A stretch of DNA of 64,000 nucleotides from Pseudorhizobium flavum (GCF_902502825.2 NZ_LR723670.1:3130001-3194000), one strand, 5' to 3'; counted from the stretch's first letter, positions 26,497-36,338 are shown. Notes: generated by a model from the sequence alone, not told the origin. A program made the numbers and translations.

Positions 26497-27806
26497 GCCT
26501 GCTCGCAGCTGAAACTGACAAACGCGACCTCCGGAGAGGAGCCTGCCCCGCATTGTCCGCCCCCATGCAGACGGGCGACGGTTTGCTGGCGCGCATATCT
26601 TTTGCCGAACCGATCCGCCCGGCCCAACTGTGGACGATCTGCCGCCTTTCCAAAACACACGGCAACGGCGTGATCAACATTTCCGCGCGTGGGAATCTGC
26701 AGGTCAGGGGCCTGACCGCCGAAACAGCCGGGAAGTTTGAGGGCGACATCAGAAGCCTCAACCTGCCCCTTCGGGAGGGTCTGGCGGTCGAAGTACCTCC
26801 CCTGGCAGGCCTCGATCCGGCAGAGATTGCAGACCCCCGTCCGCTGGCCGATGCGATCCGCGCCGGAGCGCGAGGTCTGGAGGGACTTGCGCCGAAGACG
26901 ACCGTGGTCGTGGACGGCAGCGGCCGGATGCGCCTTTCTAAACTACTGGCCGATATCAGGCTCGTTGCAGCAAGGTTGGATGACAAGGTGGGCTGGCAGA
27001 TCCTGCTTGGCGACACGCAAGCCGGCAGCCGCGTCCATGGAACATTCCCGGCCCAACAAGCCGTAGACGAGGTACTGAGCCTGTTGCAGAGGCTTACAAG
27101 CCTCGGCCCCACGTCTCGCGGCCGCGATCTTGTGACCGATGCCATGCCGCCATGCGCGATGATGGAGGACGGGCCCTCATCCTTGGGTCTCACACTGCTT
27201 GAAGGGGACGAAGCCGCCGTCGGTATCGGCCTCCCCTTCGGCCAGACCACCGCCATGCAGCTTGCGCCTCTATGTACCGAGGCCGAGACGCAGCATATCC
27301 GTGCCGTCAGACCGGCCTTCGGACACGCGCTGATCCTGTTCGGTGACCGTTCTGCCTGCGAAACCATACTGGTGTTTGCCGGCAGATCCGGTTTCATCAC
27401 CGAGTCGACCGATCCTCGCGGCATGATTGCCGCCTGCCCTGGCAGCCCTTCCTGTGCCTCTGCCGCCATCGACACTCATGGCCTGGCGCATCTCGCCTTG
27501 GAGCACCTCGAAGACCTTCTCGACGGGTCCTTCAACCTGCATGTGACCGGTTGCGCCAAGGGATGTGCCCATCCCCAGGCGACGTCACTTGCGCTATGCG
27601 GCGGCGGAAGCGACATCTCCTTCATCGTGGGCAAGGCGTCCGATCCATCATTCGCTTCCATTCCGGCCGCCGAATCCGCTAATGCACTGCGCAGCATCGC
27701 CGCGCTCGTCCGCAAGGAGCGCCTCAAGGACGAGACTTCGGCGGCCTGCATCGCAAGGCTCGGCAGAGAGCAACTCGCCCTCTCCCTCACGTCAGGACGC
27801 ACATGA
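26493..27806 (+). CDS. cobG: Precorrin-3B synthase (CobG)
   Basis: CobG is the oxygen-dependent monooxygenase that hydroxylates precorrin-3A and forms the gamma-lactone of precorrin-3B, the defining step of the aerobic route. The 437-residue protein has two ferredoxin-like half domains of the nitrite/sulfite reductase family. The [4Fe-4S] ligands are in CPGSPSCAS and HVTGCAKGCAHP near the C-terminus. It overlaps cobN by 4 bases and cobH by 4 bases. Confidence 0.95.
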   Translation: MSLLAAETDKRDLRRGACPALSAPMQTGDGLLARISFAEPIRPAQLWTICRLSKTHGNGVINISARGNLQVRGLTAETAGKFEGDIRSLNLPLREGLAVEVPPLAGLDPAEIADPRPLADAIRAGARGLEGLAPKTTVVVDGSGRMRLSKLLADIRLVAARLDDKVGWQILLGDTQAGSRVHGTFPAQQAVDEVLSLLQRLTSLGPTSRGRDLVTDAMPPCAMMEDGPSSLGLTLLEGDEAAVGIGLPFGQTTAMQLAPLCTEAETQHIRAVRPAFGHALILFGDRSACETILVFAGRSGFITESTDPRGMIAACPGSPSCASAAIDTHGLAHLALEHLEDLLDGSFNLHVTGCAKGCAHPQATSLALCGGGSDISFIVGKASDPSFASIPAAESANALRSIAALVRKERLKDETSAACIARLGREQLALSLTSGRT

Positions 27807-28432
27807 CCACCTACGACTATATTCGCGAGGGCGACGCCATATACAGGAAATCCTTCGCGATCATCCGTGAAGAGGCAGACCTGTCGTCCTTCAGCGAAGA
27901 TCAAGCCGATATCGCGGTCCGGATGATCCATGCCTGCGGCCTGGTAGAAGCTGCTGCGCATTTCCGATTCTCTCCTGATTTCGTATCGAAGGCCCGCGGT
28001 GCGCTGCATGCCGGCAAGCCGATTTTCTGCGACGCGGAGATGGTCGCCCATGGCATCACGCGGGCCCGGCTGCCCGCCGACAATCGGGTAATCTGCACGC
28101 TTCGTGACAGCCGCACCATCGAACTGGCGAAGACAATTGGCAACACCCGCTCGGCCGCGGCCTTGGACCTGTGGGACGAGATGGAAGGGGCGCTGGTGGC
28201 GATCGGCAACGCGCCGACCGCGCTGTTCCGGCTGCTCGAAATGCTCGATGCCGGCGCGCCCCGGCCTGCCGCCATCATCGGCATGCCTGTGGGCTTCGTG
28301 GGAGCCGCAGAATCAAAGGAAGCCCTGATGGCAGCTCCCCTCGGAATTCCCTACGCAGTCGTCCGCGGACGCATGGGGGGATCTGCGATGACAGCTGCAG
28401 CGGTGAACGCGCTCGCGAGGAGCGGGCTTTGA
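27803..28432 (+). CDS. cobH: Precorrin-8X methylmutase (CobH)
   Basis: CobH moves the C11 methyl to C12, converting precorrin-8X to hydrogenobyrinic acid. The protein has 209 residues, and the catalytic His43 is present in VRMIHACGLVE. The GMPVGFVGAAESKEAL motif is intact. It is coupled by 4-base overlaps to cobG upstream and cobI downstream. Confidence 0.97.
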   Translation: MTTYDYIREGDAIYRKSFAIIREEADLSSFSEDQADIAVRMIHACGLVEAAAHFRFSPDFVSKARGALHAGKPIFCDAEMVAHGITRARLPADNRVICTLRDSRTIELAKTIGNTRSAAALDLWDEMEGALVAIGNAPTALFRLLEMLDAGAPRPAAIIGMPVGFVGAAESKEALMAAPLGIPYAVVRGRMGGSAMTAAAVNALARSGL

Positions 28433-29166
28433 CAGCCAGCATGAAAGGCCGCTTGACGGGCGTGGGCACCGGTCCCGGCGACCCGGAACTGCTGACCCTC
28501 AAGGCGGTGCGTGCGCTCCAGGAAGCCGATGTCGTCGCCTTCTTCTGCAAGAAGGGCAGCGCCGGAAATGGCCGCGCCATCGTGGACGCTCATCTCCGCC
28601 CTGGGGTCATTGAACTGCCGCTCGTTTATCCGCTGACCACGGAAACGCATAAGGAAGACAGAAACTACAAAGAGCCGATCGCCGCCTTCTTCGATCGCTC
28701 AGCGGAGGATGTCGCCCGGCATCTGGAGGAAGGGCGAAATGTCGCGGTCCTCAGCGAGGGTGATCCCCTCTTCTACGGATCCTACATGCATCTTCATGTG
28801 CGGCTCGCGCACCGCTGTACGACCGAAGTCGTTGCCGGCGTCACTGCCATGTCGGGCTGCTGGTCGGTCGCCGGGCTGCCGCTGGTGCAGGGCGATGATA
28901 TCCTCAGCATCCTGCCGGGAACGCTGCCGGAGGGATCACTGGCAGAGCGGCTGGCAGGAACGGACGGCGCCGTGATCATGAAGGTTGGCCGCAACCTCCC
29001 GAAAATCCGGCGTGCCCTTCAGTCGGCCGGCAAGCTGTCACAGGCTGTCTATGTCGAGCGCGGCACGATGGCGAGCGGCAAGGTGTGCCGGCTCGAGGAA
29101 CGGGATGAAAGCCCGGCCCCATATTTCTCGCTAATCCTCGTTCCCGGCTGGAAAACACGTCCATGA
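28429..29166 (+). CDS. cobI: Precorrin-2 C20-methyltransferase (CobI)
   Basis: CobI methylates C20 of precorrin-2 with SAM, giving precorrin-3A. It has the tetrapyrrole methylase fold (GVGTGPGDPELLTLKAV; VLSEGDPLFYGSYMHL; VVAGVTAMSGCWSVAG). A TTG at 28429 overlaps the cobH stop and has AGGAG six bases upstream, so I prefer it (245 residues). An ATG at 28441 would give 241 residues but sits 18 bases from that Shine-Dalgarno. The stop overlaps cobJ. Confidence 0.96.
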   Translation: MTASMKGRLTGVGTGPGDPELLTLKAVRALQEADVVAFFCKKGSAGNGRAIVDAHLRPGVIELPLVYPLTTETHKEDRNYKEPIAAFFDRSAEDVARHLEEGRNVAVLSEGDPLFYGSYMHLHVRLAHRCTTEVVAGVTAMSGCWSVAGLPLVQGDDILSILPGTLPEGSLAERLAGTDGAVIMKVGRNLPKIRRALQSAGKLSQAVYVERGTMASGKVCRLEERDESPAPYFSLILVPGWKTRP

Positions 29167-29927
29167 CCGGATCGCTCGTTGTGGTGGGAACGGGGCCCGG
29201 GAACCCCGAGCAGATGACCCCGGAGGCCGCCGCCGCCATTGCCGCGGCTGAGGATTTCTTCGGTTATTTCCCCTACCTCGACCGGCTTTCCCTGCGCCAT
29301 GACCAGCGTCGGCATGCATCCGACAACCGTGAGGAACTGGCGCGGGCGCGGGAAGCGCTCGCCATGGCCGCGGCAGGAGGGAAGGTCTGCGTCGTTTCGG
29401 GCGGCGATCCCGGCGTCTTCGCCATGGCAGCGGCAGTCTGCGAAGCACTAGAAGCAGGGCCCGAGGAATGGCGGGACATCGATCTTACCATCATTCCCGG
29501 CGTCACCGCCATGCTCGCGGTGGCTGCGAAAGCCGGCGCACCACTGGGGCATGATTTCTGCGCCATATCCCTTTCGACCAACCTGAAGCCCTGGCACGTC
29601 ATCGAAGAGCGCATCGTCGCGGCGGCCAAGGCTGGCTTCGTCATGGCCTTCTACAACCCGATCAGCAAAGCCCGCCCGAATCAGCTCGGCGCGGCCTTCG
29701 ACCTCCTTCGGCATCATCTGCCTCCCTCGGTGCCGGTGATCTTCGGCAGGGCTGCTGGACGCCCGGATGAGGCAATCAGGACCGTTTCCCTCGCCGATGC
29801 CGCGCCGGAGATGGCAGACATGGCGACCTGCATCATTGTGGGTACAAGCGAGACGCGGGTCATCGAACGCGGCGGGAAGCAGCCTTTGGTCTATTCACCG
29901 CGCAGCTACAGGGGTGGCAGTGCATGA
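29163..29927 (+). CDS. cobJ: Precorrin-3B C17-methyltransferase (CobJ)
   Basis: CobJ methylates C17 and drives ring contraction of precorrin-3B to precorrin-4. The 254-residue tetrapyrrole methylase contains VVGTGPGNPEQMTPEA at the N-terminus, CVVSGGDPGVFAMA and IPGVTAMLAVAAKAGAPLGHDF. It overlaps cobI by 4 bases (ATGA) and, convergently, cobK by 22 bases. It is probably the last gene of the long riboswitch-controlled rightward operon. Confidence 0.97.
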   Translation: MTGSLVVVGTGPGNPEQMTPEAAAAIAAAEDFFGYFPYLDRLSLRHDQRRHASDNREELARAREALAMAAAGGKVCVVSGGDPGVFAMAAAVCEALEAGPEEWRDIDLTIIPGVTAMLAVAAKAGAPLGHDFCAISLSTNLKPWHVIEERIVAAAKAGFVMAFYNPISKARPNQLGAAFDLLRHHLPPSVPVIFGRAAGRPDEAIRTVSLADAAPEMADMATCIIVGTSETRVIERGGKQPLVYSPRSYRGGSA

Positions 29928-30658
29928 GCGAGGTGATCCAGGACCGCTTCCACGGATTCGACTGCCGGAACCTCCGCAAGCCGGGGGCGTCGGATCAGGA
30001 TCACCTCAATGCCCAGCTCGCGGGCAGCGATGATCTTCCCATAGCTGGCGGGGCCTCCGCTATTTTTTGCTACGATCACCTCGATGCCATGCCCCTGCAA
30101 CAGCGCCTTCTCGCTTGCCGGCTCGAACGGTCCGCGCTCCGTCAGGTAGTCCGCAAGGGGCACCGCAAGTCGCGGCTCGACAGGATCCACGCTACGTACG
30201 AGATAGTGGTGGTGGGGCGCGGCTTCGAACGGCAGGAGTTCCTGCCGACCAAGGGTCAGAAATACCCTCCGCGATTCTTCGCCCAACAGTACGACCGCCT
30301 CGGGGATGCTACTCACCTCGGTCCATCGATCATCCGGCTGTCGTTGCCAAGGGGCACGGCGGAGCGCGATCATCGGCACACCTGCCTTCTTCGTCGCTTC
30401 CGCCGCATTCGCCGATATTCGAGCGGCATAGGGATGCGTCGCGTCGATCAGGATGGAGATCTTCTTCTCCCGAAGATACTGCGCAAGACCTTCCGCTCCG
30501 CCAAAGCCACCCACTCGAACGGGAACCGGGTGCTCGATCGGAGTTCGGGTTCGACCGGCAAGCGAGAGCTCGACAGTATAACGAGGATCGTCCGCAAGGC
30601 GGCCTGCAAGCCGGCGCGCTTCTCCCGTACCGCCCAAAATGAGGATGGAGTGTTTCAA
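29906..30658 (-). CDS. cobK: Precorrin-6A reductase (CobK)
   Basis: CobK reduces precorrin-6A to dihydro-precorrin-6B using NADPH. The 250-residue protein starts with the dinucleotide-binding motif LILGGTGEARRLAG. The family motifs LIDATHPYAARISANA and VIVAKNSGGPASYGKI are present. The start is a TTG at 30658 preceded by AGGAGG; the frame continues far upstream without a stop, but only as antisense of cobL. Its start is separated from the divergent cobL start by one base. Its end overlaps cobJ by 22 bases. Confidence 0.95.
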   Translation of the reverse strand: MKHSILILGGTGEARRLAGRLADDPRYTVELSLAGRTRTPIEHPVPVRVGGFGGAEGLAQYLREKKISILIDATHPYAARISANAAEATKKAGVPMIALRRAPWQRQPDDRWTEVSSIPEAVVLLGEESRRVFLTLGRQELLPFEAAPHHHYLVRSVDPVEPRLAVPLADYLTERGPFEPASEKALLQGHGIEVIVAKNSGGPASYGKIIAARELGIEVILIRRPRLAEVPAVESVEAVLDHLAHALPPL

Positions 30659-30659
30659 A

Positions 30660-31913
30660 GTGCCTCCTGAATCACCCGCCGACCATGCACCGCGCAGGCC
30701 CTGGCTGTCCATCGTCGGCATTGGCGAGGACGGTGTCGCGGGCCTGGGGGAAAAGGCCAGGCTGGCGATTGCTTCCGCCGAAGTCGTCTTCGGAGGGCGA
30801 AGGCATCTGCAACTGGCAGAACCTCTGATCAAGGGGCAAGCCCAAGCTTGGCCGAGCCCCTTCGACGCGTCCATGAAAGGCCTATTGGCTTTGAGGGGGA
30901 AGCCCGTCTGCGTGCTCGCCTCAGGCGATCCCTTCTTCTTCGGCGTCGGCGTGACCCTCTCCCGGCAAGTCGCGCCGGATGAGTTCGTGGCATTCCCAGC
31001 TCCCTCGGCTTTCTCGCTCGCCGCATCACGCCTCGGCTGGGCCCTGCAGGAGGTGGAGACGCTGTCGCTGCACGGTCGGCCCGACGACCTCATCCGGCCG
31101 CTGCTACATCCGGGCCGGCGCCTGCTGGTGCTGACGTCGGACGGGACCGGTCCGGCGGCCGTCGCCGAACTCCTGTGTGGCCTCGGCTTTGAACGTTCGG
31201 CAATCACGGTACTGGAGGCGCTGGGAGGTCCAGGCGAGCGTATCCGCGCCCACACGGCCCTTGGATTCCCATTCTCCGATATCCACGACCTCAACCTCGT
31301 CGCAGTCGAAGTCAAGGCACGGGCGGATGCGCGTATCCTTCCGCTCACCGTTGGCCTTGACGATGATCTCTTCGAACATGATGGCCAGATCACCAAGAGA
31401 GAGATCCGCGCAGTGACGGTCTCCGCGCTCGCACCGCGTCGCGGAGAACTGCTCTGGGACATCGGCGCCGGCTCAGGTTCGATCGGCATCGAGTGGATGC
31501 TCGCCGATCGCTCCCTGCGCGCCGTCGCATTCGAGGCTGACCCTGTTCGAGCGGAACGCGCACTGCGGAACGCCCAGGCTTTCGGCGTTCCCAGTCTCAG
31601 GATCGTGCAGGGCAAGGCACCTGAAGTGCTCGACGAACCCGAAAAGCCTGACGCGATCTTCATCGGCGGCGGGGGCAGCGCACCCGGCGTACTGGATGCA
31701 GCTGTCGAACAGCTCAAACCCCTTGGGCGGTTGGTGGCAAACGCCGTGACAAGCGAGATGGAGGCGGTTCTGCTGGCTGCCCAGGCCCGGCTTGGCGGCA
31801 GTCTGGTGCGGCTTCAGGTCAGTCGCCTCGGTGATGTTGGCACGATGCATGGCTGGCGCTCGGCCATGCCAGTCACGCAATGGATCTGGACAAAGCCGGG
31901 AGAGAACCGATGA
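30660..31913 (+). CDS. cobL: Precorrin-6Y C5,15-methyltransferase (decarboxylating), CbiE-CbiT fusion (CobL)
   Basis: CobL methylates C5 and C15 and decarboxylates the acetate side chain at C12. The 417-residue protein joins a CbiE-like tetrapyrrole methylase (about residues 1-205; VLASGDPFFFGVG) to a CbiT-like class I methyltransferase (GELLWDIGAGSGSIGIEW, about residues 260-278). I prefer the GTG at 30660, with GGAG nine bases upstream; ATG codons at 30639 and 30645 lack a Shine-Dalgarno and would place the start inside cobK. The stop overlaps cobE as ATGA. Confidence 0.95.
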   Translation: MPPESPADHAPRRPWLSIVGIGEDGVAGLGEKARLAIASAEVVFGGRRHLQLAEPLIKGQAQAWPSPFDASMKGLLALRGKPVCVLASGDPFFFGVGVTLSRQVAPDEFVAFPAPSAFSLAASRLGWALQEVETLSLHGRPDDLIRPLLHPGRRLLVLTSDGTGPAAVAELLCGLGFERSAITVLEALGGPGERIRAHTALGFPFSDIHDLNLVAVEVKARADARILPLTVGLDDDLFEHDGQITKREIRAVTVSALAPRRGELLWDIGAGSGSIGIEWMLADRSLRAVAFEADPVRAERALRNAQAFGVPSLRIVQGKAPEVLDEPEKPDAIFIGGGGSAPGVLDAAVEQLKPLGRLVANAVTSEMEAVLLAAQARLGGSLVRLQVSRLGDVGTMHGWRSAMPVTQWIWTKPGENR

Positions 31914-32296
31914 TCGTCGCGGGGCTCGGATGCCGCAGGGGAACGAGCGCGGACGACGTTGAGGCAGCGCTGATCCTTGCTTGCAGCAAGGCTGGGATCG
32001 ACTTGTCGTCGATCGATGCCCTGGCGACGGGCACAATCAAGGAGTACGAGCCGGGAATTCTGCGGCTCGCGACACGGCTGAACTTGCCGCTTCATATTGT
32101 CCGAGACGATGAACTGCGGGAAGCTGCGCCGCTGACGCAGACCGTCTCGCGACACAGCCTGGCGAAAACATCCTCCCCCAGCCTTTCCGAAGCCGCGGCC
32201 CTGGCTGGAGTAGATGGTCCGGCCGTCCTGCTGGTAGCGCGAGTGATCGCCGAAGGCGCCACATGTGCTCTTGCTCAATCGAGAACCATACCATGA
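31910..32296 (+). CDS. cobE: Cobalamin biosynthesis protein CobE (CbiG C-terminal domain-like)
   Basis: This 128-residue protein matches the CobE/CbiG_C family: [21 protein letters not shown] at the N-terminus (only its first part is diagnostic: GLGCRRG), [12 protein letters not shown], and [14 protein letters not shown] [10 protein letters not shown] near the end. CobE is required for aerobic cobalamin synthesis but its exact reaction is not settled. The chosen ATG at 31910 overlaps the cobL stop; its own stop overlaps cobM. Confidence 0.92.
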   Translation: MIVAGLGCRRGTSADDVEAALILACSKAGIDLSSIDALATGTIKEYEPGILRLATRLNLPLHIVRDDELREAAPLTQTVSRHSLAKTSSPSLSEAAALAGVDGPAVLLVARVIAEGATCALAQSRTIP

Positions 32297-33075
32297 CAGT
32301 TCACTTCATCGGCGCGGGCCCCGGAGCCGCTGATCTGATCACCGTACGCGGACGCGACATTCTCTCCCGCTCACCCGTCTGCCTCTATGCCGGCTCGATC
32401 ATGTCGCGGGAACTGCTGGCCTATTGCTCGCCAGATGCACGAATCGTGGATACGGGTTCCCTGTCCCTGGACGAAATCGAGACGGAGTACCTGACCGCCC
32501 ACCGGCAAGGACAGGACGTAGCCCGTCTGCATTCCGGCGACCTCTCCGTCTGGAGTGCCGTTGCGGAGCAGATCCGGCGCCTCGAGAGGCACGGCATCGA
32601 CTACACGTTGACGCCGGGCGTGCCCTCCTTCGCCGCCGCCGCGGCCGCTCTGCGGCGGGAACTGACAATCCCGGAAGTGGCGCAAAGCGTGGTCCTGACA
32701 CGGATCTCGGGCCGCGCATCGAAGATGCCGGACGGTGAAACCCTGGCCGCCTTCGGCGCGACGGGCGCCACACTCGCCATCCACCTCGCGATCCATGCGC
32801 TCGATCGGGTGGTGAGCGAACTGACCCCGCATTATGGCGAGGATTGCCCGGTCGCGATCGTCGTAAGGGCCTCGTGGCCGGAAGAGAGGATCGTCGAGGG
32901 CACGCTAAAGGACATCGAAGCAAGGCTGGCCGCCGAACCGGTGGAACGCACGGCTCTGATCTTCGTCGGCAGAGGATTGCGTACAACGAATTTCCGCGAG
33001 AGCCGGCTCTATGACGCTGATTACGTCCGTCGATTCCGCCCGGGCTGGCCTCAGGAGGAAGAGGCGTCGGAATGA
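32293..33075 (+). CDS. cobM: Precorrin-4 C11-methyltransferase (CobM)
   Basis: CobM methylates C11 of precorrin-4 to give precorrin-5. The 260-residue tetrapyrrole methylase has [32 protein letters not shown] and [15 protein letters not shown]. The ATG at 32293 overlaps the cobE stop. The end overlaps the convergent cbiD by 25 bases. cobL-cobE-cobM form a tightly coupled rightward trio with no riboswitch directly upstream. Confidence 0.96.
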   Translation: MTVHFIGAGPGAADLITVRGRDILSRSPVCLYAGSIMSRELLAYCSPDARIVDTGSLSLDEIETEYLTAHRQGQDVARLHSGDLSVWSAVAEQIRRLERHGIDYTLTPGVPSFAAAAAALRRELTIPEVAQSVVLTRISGRASKMPDGETLAAFGATGATLAIHLAIHALDRVVSELTPHYGEDCPVAIVVRASWPEERIVEGTLKDIEARLAAEPVERTALIFVGRGLRTTNFRESRLYDADYVRRFRPGWPQEEEASE

Positions 33076-34160
33076 TCGCTCGGCGTAAACGGAGCCCTGC
33101 CCTTCAGCCTGCCCTCACGATCGAACACCAGGATCTCGAGCGCGATTTCGGAGCGACCAAGCGCCTTGGCCGCGGTTCGCCAGGCGAGTCTCGCGACCCG
33201 TTCTCCGATCTGCAATCCTTCTGCTTCGGCCTCTTCGAACGCGCCGGCTACCGTATTGGCCGCGGCAATCCGCGCCGCCAGGGCCTCGGTAGCGCCGGCA
33301 TCTCTTGCAAGCTCCGCAAGGGCTGCAAGATCGGCCATGCCGCGTTTGGAATGCACATCCAGCATGCCTTGGGCGAGCTTCGTCATCTTCGCGACGCCGC
33401 CGGCGATCGTCACCCGCTCGACCGGATGGCTGCGCAGATATTTGAGCATGCCACCGACAAAATCTCCCATATCGATCAGGGCAATCTCCGGCAGGCCGTG
33501 ATAGGCCGCCACGGCCTTCTCGGACGTATTGCCGGTAGAGCCTGCGATATGGCTAAGCCCTGCAGCACGGGCGACATCGATGCCCCGCCAGATCGAATGG
33601 ATCCATGCCGCGCAGGAGAATGGAATGACGATGCCGGTCGTGCCCAGGATGGAGATCCCGCCGAGTATACCGAGCCGCGGGTTCAGGGTCTTTTCCGCCA
33701 GCAGTTCACCGCCCGCGACGGAGATCTCCACTTCCAGGTCTGCCATGGGTCCTGCCACTTCGGCGATCGCGGCAGCAATCATCTTCCGGGGAACTGGATT
33801 GATGGCGGACTCCCCGACCGACAGCGGCAGGCCCGCCCGCGTTACCGTGCCCACGCCCTCGCCGGCCCGGAACGTGATGCCCGAGCCCGGGCGCCCTTTT
33901 CGTACCGTGCTGATAATAAGGGCGCCATGGGTGACGTCCGGGTCATCGCCCGCATCCTTGACGACGCCGGCTCGGGCAAGGCCCTCGTCGCGCTCTTCCA
34001 TGGCAAGCGCAAAGGCCGGACGCTGCCCGCCCGGCAGTGTTACCTCGACAAGGGCCGGAAATTCACTTCCGAGCAACGCCTGACAGGCCGCCTTGCTGGC
34101 CGCAGCCGCACAGGTTCCCGTCGTCCAGCCACGGCGCAGGTTCTTGCCTTCGACATCCAT
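33051..34160 (-). CDS. cbiD: Cobalt-precorrin-5B / precorrin-5 C1-methyltransferase CbiD
   Basis: CbiD methylates C1 and releases the C2 fragment, the step done by CobF in the Pseudomonas denitrificans pathway. The 369-residue protein has [17 protein letters not shown] at its N-terminus and the internal [16 protein letters not shown] and [10 protein letters not shown] motifs. I chose the ATG at 34160, because the longer frame is antisense to the cobA leader. No cobF is present in the window, so this CbiD probably serves the otherwise aerobic route, as in other rhizobial and Brucella-type clusters. It is divergent from cobA with 53 bases between starts. Confidence 0.94.
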   Translation of the reverse strand: MDVEGKNLRRGWTTGTCAAAASKAACQALLGSEFPALVEVTLPGGQRPAFALAMEERDEGLARAGVVKDAGDDPDVTHGALIISTVRKGRPGSGITFRAGEGVGTVTRAGLPLSVGESAINPVPRKMIAAAIAEVAGPMADLEVEISVAGGELLAEKTLNPRLGILGGISILGTTGIVIPFSCAAWIHSIWRGIDVARAAGLSHIAGSTGNTSEKAVAAYHGLPEIALIDMGDFVGGMLKYLRSHPVERVTIAGGVAKMTKLAQGMLDVHSKRGMADLAALAELARDAGATEALAARIAAANTVAGAFEEAEAEGLQIGERVARLAWRTAAKALGRSEIALEILVFDREGRLKGRAPFTPSDHSDASSS

Positions 34161-34213
34161 GATCGCTTCTATAGCTGGGCCGGCCGCGACCGTCACCGGC
34201 AAAAGGTTTCCGC

Positions 34214-35005
34214 ATGAGCTTGACTGACATGATCGCCTCGGCCTGCGCCGCAACGCCCGATTTCGGACCGGGCCATGTCTGGCTCGCAGGCGCAGGGCCG
34301 GGGCATCCGCGCTACCTGACCCTCGAGGTCGCGGACGCGCTGGCGAAATGCGACTGCGTCGTCTACGACGCGCTGGTCTCGGCCGAGGTTCTTGCCCTTG
34401 CGGGAACCTCGGAGCTGCATTTCGCCGGAAAGCGCGGCGGCAAGCCCTCGGCCACGCAGGACAGCATTACCGCAATGCTCATCGAACTGGCCCGCGCCGG
34501 TCGAAAGGTCCTTCGCCTGAAGGGCGGCGATCCCTTCGTCTTTGGCCGGGGCGGAGAAGAGGCAGAGGCACTGGCGAGGGCGAGCATCCCATTCCGCATT
34601 CTGCCTGGTCTTACATCCTCGCTCGCAGCCCTCGCGTCGGCCCATATTCCCGTCACCATGCGTGGCATCAGCCGCTCCATTACGCTTGCCACCGGCCATG
34701 CAGCCGGCACTCCGGATGATCTGGACTGGCGCGCGCTCGCTCGCGTCGGCGAACCGATCATCGTCTATATGGGGCTGAAGATGATCGGCGAGATCAGCCG
34801 GCTTCTGATGGAGGGCGGTCTTTCGCCCGAGACACCGACGGCAGTCCTGATGTCCGCCACGACACCAGACGAACGGCTTCTCGTCGCAACGCTTGCAACG
34901 GTGGAAACGGAGGTCCAGCGGCAGGACTTCGCCGCACCCGCGCTCATCGTCATCGGCGACATCGTCTCCATGCGGGACGTACTCAATACAGGGGACGGGC
35001 CATGA
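34214..35005 (+). CDS. cobA: Uroporphyrinogen-III C2,7-methyltransferase (CobA/SUMT)
   Basis: CobA uses two SAM to convert uroporphyrinogen III to precorrin-2, the branch point into corrinoids (and siroheme). The 263-residue SUMT has VWLAGAGPGHPRYLTLEV, then LRLKGGDPFVFGRGGEE, typical of the family. It is a stand-alone SUMT without a CysG-type siroheme domain. It is divergent from cbiD and overlaps cobB by 4 bases. Confidence 0.96.
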   Translation: MSLTDMIASACAATPDFGPGHVWLAGAGPGHPRYLTLEVADALAKCDCVVYDALVSAEVLALAGTSELHFAGKRGGKPSATQDSITAMLIELARAGRKVLRLKGGDPFVFGRGGEEAEALARASIPFRILPGLTSSLAALASAHIPVTMRGISRSITLATGHAAGTPDDLDWRALARVGEPIIVYMGLKMIGEISRLLMEGGLSPETPTAVLMSATTPDERLLVATLATVETEVQRQDFAAPALIVIGDIVSMRDVLNTGDGP

Positions 35006-36330
35006 GTGTGCGCGCACTGATTATCGGCGCCCCGCGATCCGGCTCCGGCAAGACGAGCGTCACCATCGGCCTGCTGAGGGCCTTTGCACGCCGCGGCGTC
35101 AAGGTTCGCGGCATCAAGACCGGTCCGGACTACATCGACCCGGGCTTTCATGAAGCCGCTACCGGCGTACCCGGCCTCAATCTCGACAGCTGGGCTATGG
35201 CACCTGAGCTGCTTCGCCACCTAGCAAGCGAACACGCCAAGGACGCAGAGCTTCTGCTTATCGAAAGTGCCATGGGGCTCTTCGACGGCATCCGAAGCAA
35301 TCCAGGCCGCACGGGTGCCGCCTCCGATCTCGCAGGTCTATTCGGGATCCCCGTCCTGCTCGTGCTCGACGTGTCAGGTCAATCGCGGACGGCTGCGGCC
35401 ATAGCCTGCGGATTTAGCCATTACGACCCGCAAGTCCGCATGGCCGCTTGCATCCTCAATCGCGCCGGCAGCGAGCGCCATCGCCTCCTCTGCACGGATG
35501 CCATCAACGACATCGGGCTACCCGTTGTCGGCACCGTTCTCCGGGATCCGTCGCTGACCCTGCCGGAGCGCCATCTGGGTCTGGTCCAGGCCAACGAGCA
35601 TCCCGAAGTGAACGCCCATATCAACAGGCTGGCAGATGCCATGGAAGCTTCGCTGGATCTGGATGCGATCTTTGCAGCGGCCGCGCCGCTCGACATACCC
35701 TCAGGCTCTGCGGAGCTCGCACTCGCACCACCAGGGCAGCGCATCGCACTGGCACAGGATGCCGCCTTCACCTTTCTCTACCCTCACCTCGGTCGCCATT
35801 GGCGGTCTTGCGGTGCCGAGCTGGTGCCGTTCTCCCCGCTGGCGGACGAGGCCCCTGCGGACGGGTGCGACGTCTGCTGGCTGCCTGGGGGATATCCTGA
35901 ACTCCATGCCGACCGCCTTGCCGGCGTCGATAACTTCCGTATCGGACTTACGCGCTTTGCCGAACGATATCCCGTTCATGGCGAGTGCGGCGGCTACATG
36001 GTGCTTGGTGAGACGCTGGAAGATGCCGACGGCGTGACGCATCGGATGACCGGACTGCTCTCGCACGCTACGAGCTTTGCAAAGCGCAAGATGAACCTCG
36101 GCTACCGCCAGGCAACGCTCCTTGTCGATGGCCCGCTCGGACGCAAGGGCGACATGATCCGTGGCCACGAATTCCACTACGCGCAGGTCGTATCGCCCGG
36201 CCACGACGAACCGCTCGCCCAGATCGCCGACGGCCTCGGCACCCCCATCGGCCCCTCCGGCGCCCGCCGCGGCCTCGTCAGCGGCAGCTTCTTCCACGCG
36301 ATCGCGATGGGAGAAAAAGGGCGCCCATGA
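35002..36330 (+). CDS. cobB: Hydrogenobyrinic/cobyrinic acid a,c-diamide synthase (CobB)
   Basis: CobB amidates the a and c acetate side chains with glutamine and ATP. The 442-residue protein has an N-terminal P-loop region (GAPRSGSGKTSVTIG) and a C-terminal triad glutamine amidotransferase domain with the Cys nucleophile in HGECGGYMVLG and His in GSFFHAIA. It overlaps cobA by 4 bases (ATGA). It is the last cobalamin gene in the window; the polysaccharide genes begin 8 bases later on the other strand. Confidence 0.96.
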   Translation: MSVRALIIGAPRSGSGKTSVTIGLLRAFARRGVKVRGIKTGPDYIDPGFHEAATGVPGLNLDSWAMAPELLRHLASEHAKDAELLLIESAMGLFDGIRSNPGRTGAASDLAGLFGIPVLLVLDVSGQSRTAAAIACGFSHYDPQVRMAACILNRAGSERHRLLCTDAINDIGLPVVGTVLRDPSLTLPERHLGLVQANEHPEVNAHINRLADAMEASLDLDAIFAAAAPLDIPSGSAELALAPPGQRIALAQDAAFTFLYPHLGRHWRSCGAELVPFSPLADEAPADGCDVCWLPGGYPELHADRLAGVDNFRIGLTRFAERYPVHGECGGYMVLGETLEDADGVTHRMTGLLSHATSFAKRKMNLGYRQATLLVDGPLGRKGDMIRGHEFHYAQVVSPGHDEPLAQIADGLGTPIGPSGARRGLVSGSFFHAIAMGEKGRP

Positions 36331-36338
36331 GCTCCACG

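Noticed and set aside
30659..31717. Long upstream extension of cobK on the minus strand
   Set aside because: It is antisense to cobL with Ser/Arg-rich composition; the Rossmann motif starts right at the TTG at 30658.
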